Made by a program: the position numbers and the translations under genes | Shown: one piece after another, positions 17,403 to 26,773 of the stretch | Layout: each line of letters begins with the position of its first letter | How positions within the stretch are numbered: position 1 is the first letter of the stretch | The notes under the pieces: generated by a model | Seen by the model: the letters and a program-made list of their open reading frames with translations, nothing else | What the model was told of the DNA's origin: nothing | Database searches by the model: none | Assembly: GCF_004298145.1 (NCBI RefSeq) | Contig: NZ_SCRH01000005.1 | Span: forward strand, 122,235-186,234 | Length of the DNA stretch: 64,000 nucleotides | Direction of reading: 5' to 3' | Origin: Mycobacterium sp. | GTDB taxonomy: Bacteria; Actinomycetota; Actinomycetes; Mycobacteriales; Mycobacteriaceae

Positions 17403-19514
17403 ATGGCTTCCATGACGTCGCAAGCCCGCACCGACCCGCAAGCCAACGAAGACCCTTACCTGTGGCTCGAGGACGTCACCGGTGACGAAGCGCTGGATTG
17501 GGTGCGGGCGCATAACGAGCCGACGCTGGCGCGCTTCCGCGACGCCGGCTTCGAGCGGATGCGCACCGAGGCGCTCGAGGTGCTCGACACCGACGCCCGC
17601 ATCCCCTATGTCGTGCGGCGCGGCGAGTACCTCTACAACTTCTGGCGCGACGCCGCCAACCCCCGCGGGCTGTGGCGGCGCACCACGCTGGACAGTTACC
17701 GCACCGACAACCCCGAGTGGGACGTGCTGATCGATGTCGACGAGCTGGGCGCAGCCGACGGCGAGAAATGGGTGTGGGCCGGCGCCGGCGTCATCCACCC
17801 TGAGTACACCCGCGCGCTGATCAGCCTCTCCCGCGGCGGTTCGGACGCCTCCATCGTGCGCGAATTCGACATGATCACACGGGAATTCGTTGCCGACGGG
17901 TTCGATCTCGACGAAGCCAAGTCGCAGGTCAGCTGGGAAGATCCCGACACCGTGCTGGTCGGCACCGACTTCGGCGCCGACACGCTCACCGATTCCGGCT
18001 ATCCGCGGCTGGTCAAACGGTGGCGCCGGGGCACACCCCTGGCCGACGCCGAGACGGTCTTCGAGGGCGCCCGCTCCGACGTGAACGTGGTGGCAAGCAC
18101 CAGCCGGATCCCCGGCTTCGAACGCACCCTGATCGGCCGGGGCCTGGACTTCTGGAACGAAGAACTCTACGAGCTGCGCGGCGCGGAACTCATCCGCATC
18201 GACACCCCCACCGACGCCAGCGTGAGCCTGCACCGCGAGTGGCTTCTGGTCGAGTTGCGCAGCGAGTGGTTCATGGGGGACACCAGCTATGGCTCCGGGT
18301 CGCTGCTGGCCGCCAAGTACGAGGAATTCCTTTCCGGCACAGCGCAATTGCAGGTCGTCTTCGAACCCGACGAGCACACCGCGCTCAACCACTACGCGTG
18401 GACCCGCGACCGGCTGCTGATCGTCTCGCTGGTCGACGTGGCCAGCCGCGTCGAGATCGTCACGCCGCCTTCGCGTGACGACCCGCTGCGCCCGGCTCCG
18501 CCGCGCTTGCGATCGTCACGGGGCAGCTGGCGACGCGAACCGGTTGCCGGGATCCCGGCCGCGACCAACACGGTCGTCGTTTCCGCCGACGACACCGGCG
18601 ACGAGTTCTTCCTGGATTCCAGCGGATTCGACTCACCGTCACGGCTGATGCGGGGCACCGACGACGGGAACCTCGAGCAGCTCAAGTCCGCGCCGGTATT
18701 CTTCGATGCCGAAAACATCTCGGTGGCACAGAATTTCGTGAGGTCGCGGGACGGCACACCGATCCCCTACTTCGTCGTGCGGCCCGGCGGGTCGGCGGCA
18801 TCCGACGGGCCGGCGCCCACCCTGCTCTACGGCTACGGCGGATTCGAATCGTCGAACACGCCGGGTTACAGCGGCGTGCTGGGCCGGCTGTGGCTGGCCC
18901 GCGGCGGCACGTATGTGTTGGCCAACATTCGCGGCGGCGGCGAATACGGCCCCGGCTGGCACACCCAGGCGATACGCGAGGGCCGGCACAAGGTGGCCGA
19001 GGACTTCGCCGCCGTGGCAACCGATTTGGTGGATCGCGGCATCACCACGGTCGAGCAGCTGGGGGCGCAGGGCGGTAGCAACGGCGGCCTGCTGATGGGT
19101 GTCATGTTGACCCGGTACCCGGAGAAATTCGGTGCGCTGGTGTGCAGCGTGCCGCTGCTGGACATGAAGCGCTATCACCTGCTGCTGGCCGGCGCCTCCT
19201 GGGTGGCCGAATACGGCGACCCGGACAATCCCGACGACTGGGAATTCATCTCCGAATACTCGCCCTACCAGAACATTTCGGCGACGCGCCATTACCCGCC
19301 GGTGCTGATGACCACCTCCACGCGCGATGACCGGGTACATCCAGGTCACGCCCGCAAAATGACGGCGGCGCTGGCGGCCGCCGGTCATCCGGTGTTCTAC
19401 TACGAGAACATCGAAGGCGGCCACGCCGGCGCGGCCGACAACGAGCAGGTCGCGTTCAAGTCGGCGCTGACCTACTCCTTCCTTTGGCAGATGCTCGGCG
19501 GCAAGCAGTCATAA
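17403..19514 (+). CDS. Prolyl oligopeptidase-family serine peptidase (Rv0457c-like)
   Basis: Cytoplasmic S9A peptidase of 703 aa: an N-terminal seven-bladed beta-propeller (about 30-430) and a C-terminal alpha/beta hydrolase domain. The triad is Ser in GGSNGG (about 559), Asp in TRDDRVHP (about 641) and His in EGGHAG (about 673). The ATG at 17403 is taken as start; a second ATG follows at 17412. Residues about 360-371 (DPLRPAPPRLRS) are encoded by a 36-bp interspersed repeat inserted in frame, probably an extra surface loop at the propeller edge. Substrates are likely small proline-containing peptides. Confidence 0.93.
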   Translation: MASMTSQARTDPQANEDPYLWLEDVTGDEALDWVRAHNEPTLARFRDAGFERMRTEALEVLDTDARIPYVVRRGEYLYNFWRDAANPRGLWRRTTLDSYRTDNPEWDVLIDVDELGAADGEKWVWAGAGVIHPEYTRALISLSRGGSDASIVREFDMITREFVADGFDLDEAKSQVSWEDPDTVLVGTDFGADTLTDSGYPRLVKRWRRGTPLADAETVFEGARSDVNVVASTSRIPGFERTLIGRGLDFWNEELYELRGAELIRIDTPTDASVSLHREWLLVELRSEWFMGDTSYGSGSLLAAKYEEFLSGTAQLQVVFEPDEHTALNHYAWTRDRLLIVSLVDVASRVEIVTPPSRDDPLRPAPPRLRSSRGSWRREPVAGIPAATNTVVVSADDTGDEFFLDSSGFDSPSRLMRGTDDGNLEQLKSAPVFFDAENISVAQNFVRSRDGTPIPYFVVRPGGSAASDGPAPTLLYGYGGFESSNTPGYSGVLGRLWLARGGTYVLANIRGGGEYGPGWHTQAIREGRHKVAEDFAAVATDLVDRGITTVEQLGAQGGSNGGLLMGVMLTRYPEKFGALVCSVPLLDMKRYHLLLAGASWVAEYGDPDNPDDWEFISEYSPYQNISATRHYPPVLMTTSTRDDRVHPGHARKMTAALAAAGHPVFYYENIEGGHAGAADNEQVAFKSALTYSFLWQMLGGKQS
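18480..18515 (+). repeat. 36-bp interspersed repeat, copy A (inside peptidase gene)
   Basis: Begins GACCCGCTGCGCCCGGCTCC and ends CGCTTGCGATCG. Copies B (51510-51544) and C (31154-31189, inverted) differ at only a few positions. Flanks CGTGACGA and TCGTCACG form an 8-bp inverted repeat here. The copy is translated, adding about a dozen residues to the peptidase. Confidence 0.75.
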
Positions 19515-19524
19515 GATCAACGAC

Positions 19525-19833
19525 GTGTCAGCGCAACGCATCGAACTCACCCTGTTGGCGACCGGGTTGATCTTCATCCTGGTTTCGGCGGCGCAGGCGC
19601 GCTATCGCTTCATCAACGACCGTCGCGCCGGCCGGCGGTTTTACTGGGCGACCTCGTTCATCGGCATCGTCTGCTTTGCGTTCGGGACCGGCCAGCTCTG
19701 GCCCAACGGCATCCTCGCGGCGGCGATCTTTTCGGCCCTCGTCGCCTTTTCCGCCTACCTGACGACGCCGTATCTGAAGATCGGCGAGCGAATCTACGCA
19801 TCCTCGCCGGAAAACCGGCAGCCCGACCCCTAA
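19525..19833 (+). CDS. Small conserved membrane protein
   Basis: 102 aa from a GTG at 19525, ten bases after the peptidase stop. Three hydrophobic segments: residues 6-24, 40-60 and 64-85, with a basic loop (RYRFINDRRAGRRF) between the first two. It sits between the peptidase and echA2, all on the plus strand and closely spaced, so probably one transcript. I do not recognise a family. Confidence 0.7.
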   Translation: MSAQRIELTLLATGLIFILVSAAQARYRFINDRRAGRRFYWATSFIGIVCFAFGTGQLWPNGILAAAIFSALVAFSAYLTTPYLKIGERIYASSPENRQPDP

Positions 19834-19842
19834 GTTTGGGCC

Positions 19843-20754
19843 ATGCCCAAAACCGACTTCGAGACGCTGCTGTACACCACGGCCGGCCCGGTTGCCACCC
19901 TCACGCTGAACCGGCCGGAGCAGCTCAACACCATCGTGCCGCCCATGCCCGACGAGATCGAGGCGGCCATCGGCCTGGCCGAGCGCGACCCGGCCGTCAA
20001 GGTCATCGTGCTGCGCGGCGCGGGCCGGGCCTTCTCCGGCGGCTACGACTTCGGCGGCGGGTTCGCCCACTGGGGTGATTCCATGATGACCGACGGGAAG
20101 TGGGATCCCGGCAAGGACTTCGCGATGGTCAGCGCCCGCGCGACCGGGCCGACGCAGAAGTTCATGGCCATCTGGCGGGCATCCAAACCGGTGATCGCCC
20201 AGGTGCACGGCTGGTGCGTGGGCGGGGCCAGCGACTACGCGCTATGCGCGGACCTCGTCATCGCCAGCGAAGACGCCGTGATCGGCACCCCCTACAGCAG
20301 GATGTGGGGTGCGTATCTGACCGGGATGTGGCTCTACCGGCTGAGCCTGGCCAAGGTGAAGTGGCACTCGCTGACCGGCCGGCCGCTGACCGGCGCGCAG
20401 GCCGCCGAGATCGAGTTGATCAACGAGGCGGTGCCCTTCGAGCGGCTGGAAGCGCGGGTGGCCGAGATCGCGGCCGAACTGGCGCAAATCCCCCTGTCGC
20501 AGCTGCAGGCGCAGAAGCTGATCGTCAACCAGGCCTACGAGAACATGGGCCTGGCCTCCACCCAGACGCTGGGCGGCATCCTCGACGGCCTGATGCGCAA
20601 TACGCCCGATGCCCTGGCCTTCATCAAGATCGCCGAGACCGAGGGCGTGCGGGCCGCCGTCGAGCGCCGCGACGGCCCATTCGGGGACTACAGCCAGGCC
20701 CCGCCGGAGCTGCGGCCGGACCCCACGCACGTCATCGTCCCTGATCGGGACTGA
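19843..20754 (+). CDS. echA2: Enoyl-CoA hydratase/isomerase family protein
   Basis: 303-aa crotonase-fold protein of the Rv0456c type. The oxyanion-hole segments are RGAGRAFSGGYDF and GWCVGGASDYALCADLV. The usual catalytic Glu of hydratases after the second loop is not evident, so it may be an isomerase or hydrolase rather than a classical hydratase. The long C-terminal helical tail fits the crotonase trimer. The ATG at 19843 is ten bases after the preceding stop. The substrate is unknown. Confidence 0.9.
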   Translation: MPKTDFETLLYTTAGPVATLTLNRPEQLNTIVPPMPDEIEAAIGLAERDPAVKVIVLRGAGRAFSGGYDFGGGFAHWGDSMMTDGKWDPGKDFAMVSARATGPTQKFMAIWRASKPVIAQVHGWCVGGASDYALCADLVIASEDAVIGTPYSRMWGAYLTGMWLYRLSLAKVKWHSLTGRPLTGAQAAEIELINEAVPFERLEARVAEIAAELAQIPLSQLQAQKLIVNQAYENMGLASTQTLGGILDGLMRNTPDALAFIKIAETEGVRAAVERRDGPFGDYSQAPPELRPDPTHVIVPDRD

Positions 20755-20832
20755 TACTGAGATGGGCTAGCGATCCCTGGCAGTGACCTGGGAAATGTCC
20801 GCGGCGGGCCAAAAAGTGTTACCGTAATTGCT

Positions 20833-21285
20833 ATGTCTCGGCTGAGTGCTGGCCTGCGTGCAGGCGCCGCGTTTGTTGCTCTGGGGATTACCGCTGCGAT
20901 CTTCCCGTCGACCGCGGTAGCCGACTCCACGGAGGACTTCCCGATCCCCCGCCGGATGATCAACACCACGTGTGATGCCGAGCAGATCCTGGCGGCCTCC
21001 CGGGACACCAGCCCGGTGTACTACCAGCGCTACATGATCGACTTCAACAACCACCCCAACGTGAACCAGGCCGCCATCGACAAGGCGCACTGGTTCTACG
21101 CGTTGTCGCCGCAGGACCGCCGGAACTACTCCGAGAACTTCTATGCGCCGCAGGCCGACCCGCTGTGGTTGGCGTGGCCCAACCACATGAAGATCTTCTT
21201 CAACAACAAGGGCGTGGTCGCCAAGGCGACCGACATCTGCAACCAGTACCCGCCCGGCGACATGTCGGTGTGGAACTGGTCGTAA
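20833..21285 (+). CDS. Secreted protein required for siderophore secretion (Rv0455c-like)
   Basis: 150-aa exported protein: signal peptide of about 30 residues ending AVA, then a small helical domain. The only two cysteines of the mature protein (NTTCDAEQ and TDICNQYP) fit the single disulfide that pins the helices together in the M. tuberculosis protein, which is known to be needed for mycobactin secretion. It lies tail to tail with mmpL4, whose product exports siderophores with MmpS4, so the neighbourhood is functionally coherent. The ATG at 20833 has its own 78-bp upstream gap. Confidence 0.9.
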   Translation: MSRLSAGLRAGAAFVALGITAAIFPSTAVADSTEDFPIPRRMINTTCDAEQILAASRDTSPVYYQRYMIDFNNHPNVNQAAIDKAHWFYALSPQDRRNYSENFYAPQADPLWLAWPNHMKIFFNNKGVVAKATDICNQYPPGDMSVWNWS

Positions 21286-21395
21286 GCCGCACGGCCGCCT
21301 GACGGCCCGCGAATGTACGGGTCAGTAACGCAGCGCTGACGCCGCCGCGCAGCCGTCACGCCGGCGCAACCTCGACACTCACGCGCCACGCAAGA

Positions 21396-24326
21396 TCAGC
21401 GCGGCTGTACCAATCCGCCCGCCGGGTGCTTCTCGACGTCGTTGCGGATCAGCTCGCGCACGGCGGGACGCGGTCCGTATGGCCGCAGCATGGTGCTGGC
21501 CGGCCGTGGTCGCACGTGCTGCGGCCACCAGAACCAGCGCCCGAACAGGGTGGCCAGCGACGGTGTCATGAACGACCGCACGATCAAGGTGTCGAACAGC
21601 AGACCCAGTGCGATCGTCGTACCCACCTGGGCCATCACCAGCAGCGGGCTGAACATGAACGTGGCCATCGTGGCGGCGAACACCAGACCGGCGGAGGTCA
21701 CCACCGAGCCCGAACCGGCCATCGCGCGGATCGTCCCGGTTTTGAGCCCGGCGTGGATTTCCTCTTTGAACCGCGATATCAGCAGCAGGTTGTAGTCCGA
21801 GCCGACCGCCAGCAGCAGGATGACCGCCATCGCCAGCACCATCCAGTGCAACTTCAAACCCAGGATGTACTGCCATAAGAGCACGGAGAGTCCGAATGAG
21901 GCGCCCAGCGACAGCAACACCGTACCGACGATCACCACGGCCGCCACGACGCTTCGGGTGATCACCAGCATGATGACGAAAATCAAAGTGGCCGCGGCGA
22001 TTCCGGCGATCATCAGGTCGATGTTGGAGCCGTCGTGCATGTCCTTGTACGTCGCGGCGGTGCCGCCGAGGTAGACCTTGGCGCCCTCCCAGGGGGTGCC
22101 CTTGATGGCCTCGTGCACGGCCTGCTTGATCGGTTCGATGTGCTTGATGCCTTCGGGAGTCGCCGGGTCGCCTTCATGGGAAATGATCAGCCGGACGGCG
22201 TGCCCGTTCGGCGATATGAACTGTTTGAGACCGCGCGCGAAATCCGGGCTCTTGAAGGCCTCCGGCGGAAGGTAGAACGTGTCGTCGTTCTTCGCTTTGT
22301 CGAAGGCGTCGCCTTGCGCAGTGGCGTTGTCGGACTGCGCTTTCGCCTGATCGTTGAGACCCTTTGTGATCGCATAGTTCGACATGATGGTGTCGAGGTT
22401 GCGCTGCTGGCTCTCGATCTGCGGCGGTATCAGCGCCACCAGCTTGGGCTGGATCTGATCCAGCTTGTCCAGATTCGCGCTCAGGTTCACGATGTTCTCG
22501 GCCACCTGGTCGATGCCGTCGAGCGCGTTGAAGACCGACCGGATTGCCCAGCACACCGGGATGTCGTAGCAGTGCTTCTCCCAGTAGAAGTAGCTACGGA
22601 CCGGCCGAAGGAAGTCATCGAAGTTCGCGATGTCGTCGCGCAACCTCTCGGTGATCTGCACGGTTTCCTTGGTGAGCTTGGTGGTTTCGTGCGTGGTGTT
22701 GCTCAGATCCTGGGTGACCTGCATCTGTTCATGCAGAGTCGCCATCGTTTTCTTGAGCTCGTCCGCCTGGTTCAGCAGGTTTTTCGCCTGCTCTTCCTGA
22801 TAGTGCTGCGTCTGGATCCGCCCTGCGGCCTGTGCACCCATCTGAAAACCGAGGGTGCTGTGGTCGAGCGGCGTGCCCAGCGGCCGGGTGATGGTCTGCA
22901 CCCGGCCGATACCGGGGATGTGGAAGACCGCCTTGGCGATCTTGTCCAGGACCAGGAAATCGGCCGGGTTACGCAAGTCGTGATCGGTCTCGATCATCAA
23001 CAGCTCAGGATTGAGCCGAGCCTGGTCGAAGTGCCGGTCCGCGGCGGCATAACCCACATTGGCCGGGGTGTCCGCGGGCAGGAAGTGGCGGTTGTCGTAG
23101 TCCGTCTTGTAACCGGGCAGGGCGAGCAGACCAACCAACGCGACCGCGATGGTCACCGCGAGAACCGGTGCGGGCCAGCGGACGACCGCGGTGCCCATCC
23201 GACGCCAGCCCCGGGTCTGGAGCATGCGCTTCGGATCCATGAGCTTGAAGAACGAAGCCACCGTCAGTATCGCCGGAGCCAGCGTCAAAGCCGCCAACAC
23301 CGCGACCAGCATGCCGACCGCACACGGCACCCCCAGCGACTGGAAATACGGCAGCCGGCAGAAGCTCAGGCAGTACATCGCGCCGGCGATGGTCAGGCCC
23401 GATCCCAGCACGACATGCGCGGTGCTGTGGAACATGGTGTAGAACGCTTGTTCGCGGGTCTCGCCCAGACCACGGGCCTCGTGATAGCGGCCGACCACGA
23501 AGATCGCGTAATCCGTCCCGGCGGCGATCGCCATAAGCACCAGCATGTTGTTGGCGAACGTCGACAGCCCCATGACGCCGTAGTTACCGAGCGTCGCGAC
23601 AACACCGCGGGCCGCTGCCAGCTCGACGAACACCATGGCCAGCATGATCAGAACGGTGACCACCGACCGGTACACGAACAGCAGCATCACCACGATCACC
23701 AAAAAAGTGACGAGCGTGACCTTCGCGACGCCCTTCTCACCCGCGTGGGACTGATCGGCGAACAGCGGGCCCGCGCCCGTGACGTATGCCTTGATTCCCG
23801 GCGGCGCGGGCACCGAGTCCACGATCTTGCGGACGGCCGCGGCAGACTCGTTCGCCAGCCCGCCGCCCATGTTGCCGGCGAGGTAAACCTGGACGTACGC
23901 GGCCTTTTGATCGTGGCTCTGGGAGCCCGCCGCCGTCAGCGGATCACTCCAGAAATCCTGGACATGCTGAACGTGGTTCTTGTCTTGCTCGACGCGCCTG
24001 ACGATCTCGTCGTAGTAGCGGTGCGCTTCGGTCCCGAGTGGCTTGTCGCCCTCCAGCAAGATCATGGCCGAGTTGTCGGAGTTGAACTCTTTGAACGTCG
24101 ATCCGACCCGCATCATCGACTGAAAGGAAGCCGCGTCAGTCGGACTCATCGACACCGAGTGAGTTTTGGCGACGACCTCCAGCTGCGGGGCCACGGTGTT
24201 GGTGACGAACACGATGCCCAACCACACCAGGACGATCGGCAGGGCCAGCCGATGGATCATCCGCGGCAGGAACGGCGGGATCAGCGGCTGATCGACGCGC
24301 GGCGGAGCCACGCCCGGCTCGCTCAT
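21396..24326 (-). CDS. mmpL4: RND transporter MmpL4 (siderophore export)
   Basis: 976-aa inner-membrane RND pump with 12 transmembrane helices. The two proton-relay pairs are Asp272-Tyr273 (GTDYAIF) and Asp844-Tyr845 (GSDYNLL). The second periplasmic loop holds a long coiled-coil region (about 490-640) with a Cys pair (HCYDIPVC), a feature of MmpL4/MmpL5 siderophore pumps and of glycopeptidolipid MmpL4a/b. Start ATG 24326 overlaps the mmpS4 stop as ATGA, so the pump is translated with its accessory protein. It converges with the Rv0455c-like gene. The siderophore role is inferred from orthology and context. Confidence 0.93.
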   Translation of the reverse strand: MSEPGVAPPRVDQPLIPPFLPRMIHRLALPIVLVWLGIVFVTNTVAPQLEVVAKTHSVSMSPTDAASFQSMMRVGSTFKEFNSDNSAMILLEGDKPLGTEAHRYYDEIVRRVEQDKNHVQHVQDFWSDPLTAAGSQSHDQKAAYVQVYLAGNMGGGLANESAAAVRKIVDSVPAPPGIKAYVTGAGPLFADQSHAGEKGVAKVTLVTFLVIVVMLLFVYRSVVTVLIMLAMVFVELAAARGVVATLGNYGVMGLSTFANNMLVLMAIAAGTDYAIFVVGRYHEARGLGETREQAFYTMFHSTAHVVLGSGLTIAGAMYCLSFCRLPYFQSLGVPCAVGMLVAVLAALTLAPAILTVASFFKLMDPKRMLQTRGWRRMGTAVVRWPAPVLAVTIAVALVGLLALPGYKTDYDNRHFLPADTPANVGYAAADRHFDQARLNPELLMIETDHDLRNPADFLVLDKIAKAVFHIPGIGRVQTITRPLGTPLDHSTLGFQMGAQAAGRIQTQHYQEEQAKNLLNQADELKKTMATLHEQMQVTQDLSNTTHETTKLTKETVQITERLRDDIANFDDFLRPVRSYFYWEKHCYDIPVCWAIRSVFNALDGIDQVAENIVNLSANLDKLDQIQPKLVALIPPQIESQQRNLDTIMSNYAITKGLNDQAKAQSDNATAQGDAFDKAKNDDTFYLPPEAFKSPDFARGLKQFISPNGHAVRLIISHEGDPATPEGIKHIEPIKQAVHEAIKGTPWEGAKVYLGGTAATYKDMHDGSNIDLMIAGIAAATLIFVIMLVITRSVVAAVVIVGTVLLSLGASFGLSVLLWQYILGLKLHWMVLAMAVILLLAVGSDYNLLLISRFKEEIHAGLKTGTIRAMAGSGSVVTSAGLVFAATMATFMFSPLLVMAQVGTTIALGLLFDTLIVRSFMTPSLATLFGRWFWWPQHVRPRPASTMLRPYGPRPAVRELIRNDVEKHPAGGLVQPR

Positions 24327-24976
24327 GCGGACTTGTCCAGGCAATAGACGAAGGCGTTCACGGTTTGGTTGGCATCTGAGCGATTCGGAGTCTTGATGAC
24401 GTCACCGCTCCCGTCGTGCTTGTTCACGACGAACTGGCACGCGATCCAACTGCCGTCTCCTTGCGCCACCAGGTTTGCCGGGATGCCGGGCTTCGTTGAA
24501 CTCAATACTTTGCTCCAGGGCAAGGGCACGTTGAGGGCCTGCTGCGGATGGGAGTTTTCATCGAGGTAGTTGATGGTTGCCGTGCTGCCCGGTGGGCCCC
24601 AGACCTCGAGCGTGATCGTCTTGGCGTTGAACTCGTCGAGGACCTCGCCCGAGGTGCCACCACCGAACGACCCACTGTGAACGCCGAAGACGCCGTGCAA
24701 TCGGTATACGACGAATCCCGACAGCGCGACCACAGCCACGATCGTGAGCACCAGCCAGGAACGGCCCAGCAACCCCTTCTTCCGGGCGCGCTGTGGGGCG
24801 ACCTTGTTGCCCTCGCCGCCGCCGGAGCCCTGCTTCTTTAGCGGCTCGGTCCTTGGCTCAGTCGTTACGGGCGCTCCAAGCCCTTGCCGCGGCCCCGGGC
24901 GCTCGGACACCTCGCGACCGTTCGCACCGGTTGCAGTTCGCCAAGCCACAGCGCCCCGGCCCCCTTTCCTGTTCAT
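24323..24976 (-). CDS. mmpS4: MmpS4 accessory protein
   Basis: 217 aa if the ATG at 24976 is used. That ATG overlaps the TetR stop as ATGA. The conserved MmpS part starts near residue 68: one transmembrane helix ([19 protein letters not shown]), then a periplasmic beta-sandwich domain with the family phrases [20 protein letters not shown] and a terminal YCLDKS. M. tuberculosis MmpS4 has about 140 residues. The extra basic N-terminal region here (Arg/Gly/Pro-rich) is thus either a genuine cytoplasmic extension or an over-long start; a GTG about 22 codons in is another option. Works with MmpL4. Confidence 0.88.
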   Translation of the reverse strand: MNRKGGRGAVAWRTATGANGREVSERPGPRQGLGAPVTTEPRTEPLKKQGSGGGEGNKVAPQRARKKGLLGRSWLVLTIVAVVALSGFVVYRLHGVFGVHSGSFGGGTSGEVLDEFNAKTITLEVWGPPGSTATINYLDENSHPQQALNVPLPWSKVLSSTKPGIPANLVAQGDGSWIACQFVVNKHDGSGDVIKTPNRSDANQTVNAFVYCLDKSA

Positions 24977-25641
24977 TCCGATCCCGAGATGAGGCCGACG
25001 CACGTGGCGGTCAGCAGGCGCGTCAGCGCGGTCGCGAAGTCCAGATTCCACTCGGGCGGGGCCACTTCCGGCTCCTCGGCGTAGACATCGGTGAGATCCG
25101 CCGGGGGGTTCGCGACCTGCCACAGCGTGGCCGCCAGCGAGTACGCGGCCAGCAGGATGTCGAGCGACCCCGGTCGCCCGAGTTCGGGCAGCGCGCTCTC
25201 GATCGAATCGGCGAGCGAGAGCGTCGCCGCGGTGCTGATGCGTTTGACCTCGATGACGCGTTCCGCGTCCACCTCGTGCTCGAGGTGCAGGTGCAGGTTG
25301 GCCAGCAGGTCGCAGAACAACGGATCGTCGGCCAGCGCCTCGGCCAGCGTCTCGGCGATGCGCAAGGGCGACTTGGCGCCGGGCTTGGCGAGCTTGTCCG
25401 ATACGGTGTTCGACCACCGCACCCAGCCCTCGGCGGACAGGCGCAGCAGGACTTCCTTGTGCGAGGTGAAGTAACGGCGCACTGCCGAGTAGTGAATTCC
25501 GGCGCGGCTGGCGACCGCGGTGAGGGTGACCGATGCGACGCCCGTCTCCAGCGCCAGCGAGCGTGCGGCTTCCACGAGGGCCTCCGCACGTTGGCGCTTC
25601 TTTTCCTCAGTGCGGGCGCGCTGGAATGCGAGTTGCGCCAC
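24973..25641 (-). CDS. TetR-family regulator of the mmpS4-mmpL4 operon (Rv0452-like)
   Basis: TetR protein, HTH at about residues 22-60 (ALETGVASVTLTAVASRAG, then HYSAVRRYFTSHKEVLL), then a helical ligand domain. The GTG at 25641 gives the VAQLAFQRARTEEKK start expected from Rv0452. The frame stays open to a GTG at 25698, but that extension would be encoded by the tandem operator itself. Its stop overlaps the mmpS4 start (ATGA), so regulator, MmpS4 and MmpL4 form a coupled operon, and the 23-bp repeats just upstream suggest autoregulation. The ligand is unknown. Confidence 0.9.
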   Translation of the reverse strand: MAQLAFQRARTEEKKRQRAEALVEAARSLALETGVASVTLTAVASRAGIHYSAVRRYFTSHKEVLLRLSAEGWVRWSNTVSDKLAKPGAKSPLRIAETLAEALADDPLFCDLLANLHLHLEHEVDAERVIEVKRISTAATLSLADSIESALPELGRPGSLDILLAAYSLAATLWQVANPPADLTDVYAEEPEVAPPEWNLDFATALTRLLTATCVGLISGSE

Positions 25642-25651
25642 CGGCTGAGCG

Positions 25652-25697
25652 TAACGCACGTTGTGTGATTTGTATAACGCACGTTGCGTGATTTGCA
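25652..25697. promoter_or_regulatory. Tandem 23-bp operator upstream of the TetR-mmpS4-mmpL4 operon
   Basis: Two head-to-tail 23-bp units (25652-25674 and 25675-25697) differ at only two positions. Each has the core ACGCACGTTG(T/C)GTG; in the second the arms ACGCA and TGCGT are a perfect inverted repeat around CGT. Units lie 11 and 34 bases upstream of the GTG at 25641. Spacing of just over two helical turns would place two TetR dimers on the same face. Assigned to the adjacent regulator by position. Confidence 0.72.
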
Positions 25698-25781
25698 CGA
25701 GGTCACTCGGCGGGAGCCGTAACGGGTAAAGCTGGAACCATTCTCACCGCCCGGCGCCCACCGCGTCCTTGGAAGTAGCGC

Positions 25782-26763
25782 GTGCAGACCATCGCCCTCA
25801 TCGGGTTTCTCGACGGCCTGATCACCGGTATCTCGCCGTGCATCCTTCCGGTCTTCCGGTGCTTCTGCTGTCCGGCATGGACAGCACCCGAGCCGGCACC
25901 CGGGGCCTGAGGTCGGTGGCGCGCCCGTACCTGGTGATCGCGGGCCTGGTGTGCAGCTTCAGCCTGGCCACGCTGATCGGCTCCGCGCTGCTGACGGCGC
26001 TGCACCTGCCGCAGGACGCGATCCGGTGGGCCGCCCTGCTGGTGCTGACCCTCATCGGCCTGGGGCTGATCTTCCCGCCGCTGCAACACCTGATCGAGCG
26101 GCCGTTCACCCATTTCCCTCAGCGCCAAATCGGCCCTAACACAGATGGTTTCGGCCTGGGGCTGACGTTGGGCGCGTTGTACGTGCCGTGCGCGGGTCCG
26201 GTGCTGGCCGCGATCGTGCTCGCCGTGGCGCTGGTGTTCAACCTGCCGGCGATGCTGCAGCGCGCCGTCCCCGACTACACGACGGCGATGCAGAACAAGC
26301 TGGGAGCCAACGAAATCGGGCGCAGCCTGAATCCCGCCCCCGATACCACGCCGCCGGGACGGGGCGGCGTGCTGCCGCTGAGCCGGGGCGGCGTCACCGT
26401 CGACGGCGCGTTGAGCGACTGCACCAGCGGATCCGCCGAGCTGCAACAGTGCGGACCGGCTCCCGCCCTCACCGGCATCACCGGGTGGCTCAACACCCCG
26501 GACGGCAAGCCGCTCGAGGACGACTCGGTGCGCGGCAAGGTGATCCTGATCGACTTCTGGGCGTACTCGTGCATCAACTGCCAGCGCGCGATCCCGGCGG
26601 CACCGGCACCATCACCGTGACCCGGGATCAGAAGACAACCGCGACGCCCATCGGCGGGGTGCCCACCCTGCACCAGATCGTCGCCGACGACGGGGCGAGC
26701 CGGGATCAGCTCGACATGCGCGTCAGCAAGGGCCTGCAGGTCTTCTCGTTCACGTTCGGCTAG
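25782..26763 (+). pseudogene. dipZ: dipZ pseudogene (CcdA-thioredoxin fusion protein)
   Basis: Remnant of DipZ, a membrane CcdA-like thiol transporter fused to a periplasmic thioredoxin-like domain; the intact protein is near 700 aa. The start ([20 protein letters not shown]) is normal, a one-base loss near 25850 shifts the frame, and the rest of the CcdA half follows ([20 protein letters not shown]). About 65 residues are missing before [13 protein letters not shown]. The thioredoxin motif is CINC. A second deletion of about 190 residues with a frame change near 26600 joins directly to the true C-terminus (RVSKGLQVFSFTFG, stop). Clearly non-functional. It sits where M. tuberculosis has its sigK neighbourhood. 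Confidence 0.85.
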
Positions 26764-26773
26764 CGGACCGGCC

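Noticed and set aside
22035..24347. 770-codon open frame on the plus strand opposite mmpL4
   Set aside because: It is exactly antisense to a clear RND pump, is extremely rich in Arg/His/Asp, and has no recognisable fold. High-GC third-position bias produces such shadows.
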